Positions 60,734-64,000 of a stretch of DNA of 64,000 nt are shown in pieces. Below the pieces are notes generated by a model. That model did not search any database, was not told where the DNA came from, and saw only the letters and a list, made by a program, of their open reading frames with translations. Every line of letters starts with the position of its first letter. Positions within the stretch are counted from its first letter, which is position 1. The translations under genes were made by a program, and so were the position numbers. The DNA is from Streptomyces sp. NBC_00370 (lineage in GTDB: Bacteria; Actinomycetota; Actinomycetes; Streptomycetales; Streptomycetaceae): assembly GCF_036084755.1 (NCBI RefSeq), contig NZ_CP107968.1:5976501-6040500 (forward strand). The letters are read 5' to 3'.

Positions 60734-62989
60734 GTGGCTGGCGAACAGCAGACGGCAGTGCCCGCGCAGGCGCGGGAGGAGCACGCCCGGATCGCCGAGG
60801 AGATCGACGAGCACCGCTACCGGTACTACGCCGAGGACCAGCCCGTCATCACCGACCGGGAGTTCGACGAACTCCTGCGGTCGCTGGAGGAGCTGGAGGA
60901 GCGCCATCCCGAGCTGCGCACCCCCGACTCGCCGACCCAGAAGGTCTCCGTCGACTACGAGACGGAACTGGTCAAGGTCGAGCACCGCGAGCGGATGCTC
61001 TCCCTGGACAACGCGTTCGACGACGCGGAGCTGACGGCCTGGGCCGACCGGCTCGCCAAGGACGTCGGCACCCCCGACTACCACTTCCTGTGCGAGCTGA
61101 AGATCGACGGCCTCGCCGTCAACCTGACGTACGAGAACGGGGTGCTGACCCGCGCGGCCACGCGTGGCACCGGCCGCGTCGGCGAGGACATCACGCCCAA
61201 CGTCCGCACGATCGCCGAGATCCCGCACCGCCTCAAGGGCAAGCGGATCCCCGCCCTGGTGGAGATCCGCGGCGAGGTCTTCTTCCCGATGGAGGCCTTC
61301 CAGGACCTCAACGCGCGACGTGTCGAGGCGGGCGAGAAGCCGTACGCCAACCCGCGCAACTCCGCCTCGGGATCGCTGCGCCAGAAGGACCCCCGGGTCA
61401 CCGCCACGCTGCCGCTGCACATGGTGGTGCACGGCATCGGTGCCCGTGAGGGCTTCGACATCGACTGCCTGTCGCACGCGTACGAGCTGCTGCGCGAATG
61501 GGGCCTGCCCACCGGCGAGCACAACAGAGTGGTCGACTCCATCGAGGGTGTGCGGGAGTTCATCGCCTACTACGGCGAGCACCGGCACTCGGTGGTGCAC
61601 GAGATCGACGGTGTGGTCGTCAAGCTGGACGAGATCCCGCTCCAGGGCCGGCTCGGCTCCACCTCGCGCGCCCCGCGCTGGGCCATCGCCTGGAAGTACC
61701 CGCCCGAGGAGGTCAACACCAAGCTGGTCGACATCCGGGTCGGCGTCGGCCGCACCGGCAGGGTCACGCCGTACGCGGTCGTGGAGCCCGTCACCGTCGC
61801 CGGGTCGGAAGTCGAGTTCGCCACCCTGCACAACCAGGACGTGGTGAAGTCCAAGGGCGTCCTCATCGGGGACACGGTGGTGCTGCGCAAGGCCGGCGAC
61901 GTGATCCCCGAGATCCTGGGCCCGGTGATGGGCCTGCGGCCCAAGGACGCGCGGGAGTTCGTGATGCCCGCCGAGTGCCCCGAGTGCGGGACCGCACTGC
62001 GCCCGATGAAGGAGGGCGACATCGACCTCCGCTGCCCCAACGGGCAGTCGTGCCCGGCCCAGTTGCGTGAGCGGCTGTTCTATCTCGCCGGCCGCAAGTG
62101 CCTGGACATCGAGAACTTCGGCTATGTGGCGGCGGCGGCGCTCACCAAGCCGCTGGAGCCGTCGACCCCGCCCCTGCTGGACGAGGGCGATCTCTTCGAC
62201 CTGACCGAGGAGAAGCTGCTCCCCATCAAGGCGTACGTCCTCGACCAGGACAGCGGGCTGCCCAAGCGGGACCCGGAGACCGGCGAGGAGAAGATCGTCA
62301 CGGTCTTCGCCAACCAGGAGGGCAAGCCGAAGAAGAACGCGCTCGCGATGCTGGAGCACATCGCCGCTGCCAAGAACCGGCCGCTCGCCCGGATCCTGGC
62401 CGGGCTCTCCATCCGGCATGTGGGACCCGTCGCCGCCGAGGCGCTGGCCAGGGAGTTCCGCTCCGTCGAGCGGATCGAGCAGGCGACGGAGGAGGAGCTG
62501 GCCGCCGTCGAAGGCGTCGGGCCGACCATCGCTGCGTCGCTCAAGCAGTGGTTCGAGGTCGACTGGCACCGCGAGATCCTGCGCAAGTGGCGGGCGGCCG
62601 GCGTGCGGATGGAGGAGGAGGGCAGCGGCGAGGACGAGGGCCCGCGCCCGCTCGCCGGGCTGACCGTCGTCGTGACCGGCACGCTGGAGGGATTCACCCG
62701 CGACGGCGCGAAGGAGGCGCTGCAGAGCCGTGGCGCCAAGGTCGCGGGGGCCGTCTCGAAGAAGACCGCCTTCGTGGTGGTCGGTGAGAACCCCGGATCC
62801 AAGCACGACAAGGCGATCCAGCTGAAGGTCCCGGTCCTCGACGAACGGGGCTTCACTGTCCTGCTCGCGGACGGCCAAGAGGCGGCCAGGGCAGTGGCGT
62901 TGGCGGCGGAGGGCGCGGAGGCGGAGCCGCCGGGGGAGTCTCCGGCGGAAACGGCCGAAGATGCCTCCGGGCCGAGCACCGGCGAGTAG
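60734..62989 (+). CDS. ligA: NAD+-dependent DNA ligase
   Basis: The 751-residue replicative ligase. Domain Ia has HRYRYYAEDQPVITDREFDE, the adenylated lysine lies in CELKIDGLAVN (about residue 124), the OB fold follows, and the zinc finger uses CPECGTAL and CPNGQSCPAQL. HhH motifs include VEGVGPTIAASLKQWF, and a BRCT domain (LAGLTVVVTGTLEGF onward) precedes an acidic 40-residue tail. GGGAGG lies 8 nt before the GTG start. Length is near the family norm plus the tail. Confidence 0.97.
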   Translation: MAGEQQTAVPAQAREEHARIAEEIDEHRYRYYAEDQPVITDREFDELLRSLEELEERHPELRTPDSPTQKVSVDYETELVKVEHRERMLSLDNAFDDAELTAWADRLAKDVGTPDYHFLCELKIDGLAVNLTYENGVLTRAATRGTGRVGEDITPNVRTIAEIPHRLKGKRIPALVEIRGEVFFPMEAFQDLNARRVEAGEKPYANPRNSASGSLRQKDPRVTATLPLHMVVHGIGAREGFDIDCLSHAYELLREWGLPTGEHNRVVDSIEGVREFIAYYGEHRHSVVHEIDGVVVKLDEIPLQGRLGSTSRAPRWAIAWKYPPEEVNTKLVDIRVGVGRTGRVTPYAVVEPVTVAGSEVEFATLHNQDVVKSKGVLIGDTVVLRKAGDVIPEILGPVMGLRPKDAREFVMPAECPECGTALRPMKEGDIDLRCPNGQSCPAQLRERLFYLAGRKCLDIENFGYVAAAALTKPLEPSTPPLLDEGDLFDLTEEKLLPIKAYVLDQDSGLPKRDPETGEEKIVTVFANQEGKPKKNALAMLEHIAAAKNRPLARILAGLSIRHVGPVAAEALAREFRSVERIEQATEEELAAVEGVGPTIAASLKQWFEVDWHREILRKWRAAGVRMEEEGSGEDEGPRPLAGLTVVVTGTLEGFTRDGAKEALQSRGAKVAGAVSKKTAFVVVGENPGSKHDKAIQLKVPVLDERGFTVLLADGQEAARAVALAAEGAEAEPPGESPAETAEDASGPSTGE

Positions 62990-63167
62990 CGTGGCGCACC
63001 GGCGGGGGAGCGGGCGCCAAGCTCGCCCGTTCGGCGCATATCAGATGGATAGGGACGGGCAGGTCGCATTCGGGCAACCGCCGACGAGCGCTGCCCGTTG
63101 GGGCGTTCGGCGGCCTACTGTTGAGTCGTGCGCCTGTCGTACACGGCTGAGTGGTCGGGATGCCAGT

Positions 63168-63195
63168 CGTGATGGCATGACGACGTGCCATCACG
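63168..63195. promoter_or_regulatory. 10-bp inverted repeat upstream of the last gene
   Basis: CGTGATGGCA (63168-63177) and TGCCATCACG (63186-63195) pair exactly over an 8-nt loop, and the right arm also forms a second palindrome TGCCA-N5-TGGCA (63186-63200). It lies 35 nt before the start at 63231, in the expected leader or promoter. It could be an operator or an alternative-hairpin leader. Confidence 0.45.
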
Positions 63196-63230
63196 TGGCA
63201 CTGGCTCCGCCGGCTGTGAGAGGGACGGGA

Positions 63231-64000
63231 ATGAAACCGACCGAGAGCGCCGCCCCGGTCCCACCCCCGCGCGGATTCGCGCGATTTGCGAGCGTCGCGA
63301 CCCTTGTGGCCGCGATGCCCGTCCTGGTGGTGGGACTCGCCGCGGTCGCGCTGGTGACCGGTCTTGGCCTCGCGCTGCGGGACGGCCGTGCGCTCTTTCC
63401 CGGCGGCGGTACGGGCTGGGCGATCGCCGTCCTCACCGCGGTCATCGTCGGCCATCTCGTCGCGCTCGGCCGCGACCGCTGGTGGGGCGGCACCGGATCC
63501 GGCGCCGCCCTCACCCTCGCGGTCCTGCTGCTGTACGGCTGGGTGCCGGCCGGACTCGTCAGCTTCGCCGTCGTCGTCCTCGTCGGCGTCTGCCGCAAAC
63601 ACCGCTGGCGCCAGGGCGTGCTGCACGGAGCGGCGGACATCGTCGGCATCGGCGCCGCCGCTCTCGTCCTGCTGCTCTTCGGCGACGTGCCCACCGTCGA
63701 GGCGCCCTGGCAGCCGCTCGACTGGGGCATCGGCGCCGTACCGGAGATCGTCCTCGCCGCCGCGGCCCATCTCCTCGTCACCCGGCTGCTGTTGTGGTAC
63801 GCGCTGGCCCCGCAGGGCGCAGGACTGCCGACCGTCGCCCGTACCGCCCTGCTGCGGCAGGGGCTCATCGCCGTCGCGCTGCTCGGCATAGCCCCGCTGA
63901 TATGCGTCGTAGCCGTGTCGACCCCGGTCCTGCTGCCGCTCTTCGCCATACCGCTGATCGCCCTCGACTCGACGCTCTGGATCGCCAGGGCGCGCGCCGA
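63231..64000 (+). CDS. Polytopic membrane protein, N-terminal part only (possibly RmdB-like)
   Basis: The frame starts MKPTESAAPVPPPRGFARFA with GAGAGGGACGG upstream and runs off the window end after 256 codons. All of the visible part is membrane-embedded, about eight segments with short loops. I recall that the gene after ligA in Streptomyces encodes the membrane GGDEF/EAL c-di-GMP enzyme RmdB, whose sensor part would look like this. No GGDEF or EAL motif is inside the window, so this identification rests on gene order. Confidence 0.55.
   Translation, partial: MKPTESAAPVPPPRGFARFASVATLVAAMPVLVVGLAAVALVTGLGLALRDGRALFPGGGTGWAIAVLTAVIVGHLVALGRDRWWGGTGSGAALTLAVLLLYGWVPAGLVSFAVVVLVGVCRKHRWRQGVLHGAADIVGIGAAALVLLLFGDVPTVEAPWQPLDWGIGAVPEIVLAAAAHLLVTRLLLWYALAPQGAGLPTVARTALLRQGLIAVALLGIAPLICVVAVSTPVLLPLFAIPLIALDSTLWIARARA

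Overview
The window is high-GC actinobacterial DNA with Streptomyces hallmarks: GTG starts, purine-rich ribosome binding sites, chains of 4-nt ATGA/GTGA gene overlaps, rare TTA codons, Tat-type signals and a block (sdaA-glyA-gcvH-gcvT ... dpp-like ABC operon ... cysteine desulfurase, mnmA, ligA, putative rmdB) whose order I recall from Streptomyces chromosomes. No tRNA, rRNA or CRISPR array was seen. All family names come from reading the translations; no database search was run.

Layout. (1) 1-3.1 kb: anti-sigma-like ATPase (one TTA codon), EF-hand protein, CopD-like and YihY/BrkB-like membrane proteins, then a 162-bp inverted-repeat element. (2) 3.5-5.0 kb: a coupled pair of exported ferritin-like proteins. 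(3) 5.1-19.6 kb: a complete [NiFe]-hydrogenase locus of the group 1h (Hhy, high-affinity H2 uptake) type. One leftward operon runs small subunit, large subunit, NifU/Rieske-like protein, three conserved accessory proteins, two tiny proteins, endopeptidase, a HypC-HypF fusion, HypC, HypD, HypE and an accessory protein. hypA and hypB diverge from it. A good promoter and a 12-bp palindrome lie upstream of the small subunit. (4) 19.6-23.8 kb: Dps-type protein, secreted phosphoesterase, HTH/coiled-coil regulator with a TTA codon, small membrane protein.

(5) 23.8-28.7 kb: a 4.9-kb integrated element flanked by 57-bp direct repeats (53/57 identical) that are the 3' end of the serine dehydratase gene sdaA. 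It carries a decayed tyrosine integrase next to one repeat, an Mrr-like restriction endonuclease and an OLD-family ATPase/TOPRIM nuclease. This looks like a small anti-phage defence island that uses the sdaA tail as its attachment site.

(6) 28.7-36 kb: serine/glycine metabolism (sdaA, glyA, gcvH, gcvT) with a glycine riboswitch before gcvT, a P-loop protein with a TTA codon, and two SseB-like proteins. (7) 36.4-42.5 kb: peptide ABC transporter operon in the order permease, binding protein, permease, ATPase, ATPase. (8) 42.5-48.2 kb: TRIC-like channel, thioesterase, alpha/beta hydrolase, cysteine desulfurase, amidase, mnmA. (9) 48.3-55.3 kb: a sugar-uptake operon (binding protein, two permeases, cytosolic GH5 glycosidase, enolase-superfamily dehydratase) divergent from a LacI regulator, with palindromic operators between them. 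(10) 55.3-64 kb: TetR/SDR divergent pair with three operator copies, hydrolase, DUF427, LOG-family protein, SDR, methionine-synthase-like protein, ligA, and the start of a membrane protein that may be the c-di-GMP enzyme RmdB.

The main points of interest are the sdaA-targeted element with its nuclease cargo, the HypC-HypF fusion, and the set of uncharacterised proteins, including a 39-residue membrane peptide, locked into the hydrogenase operon by overlapping codons.
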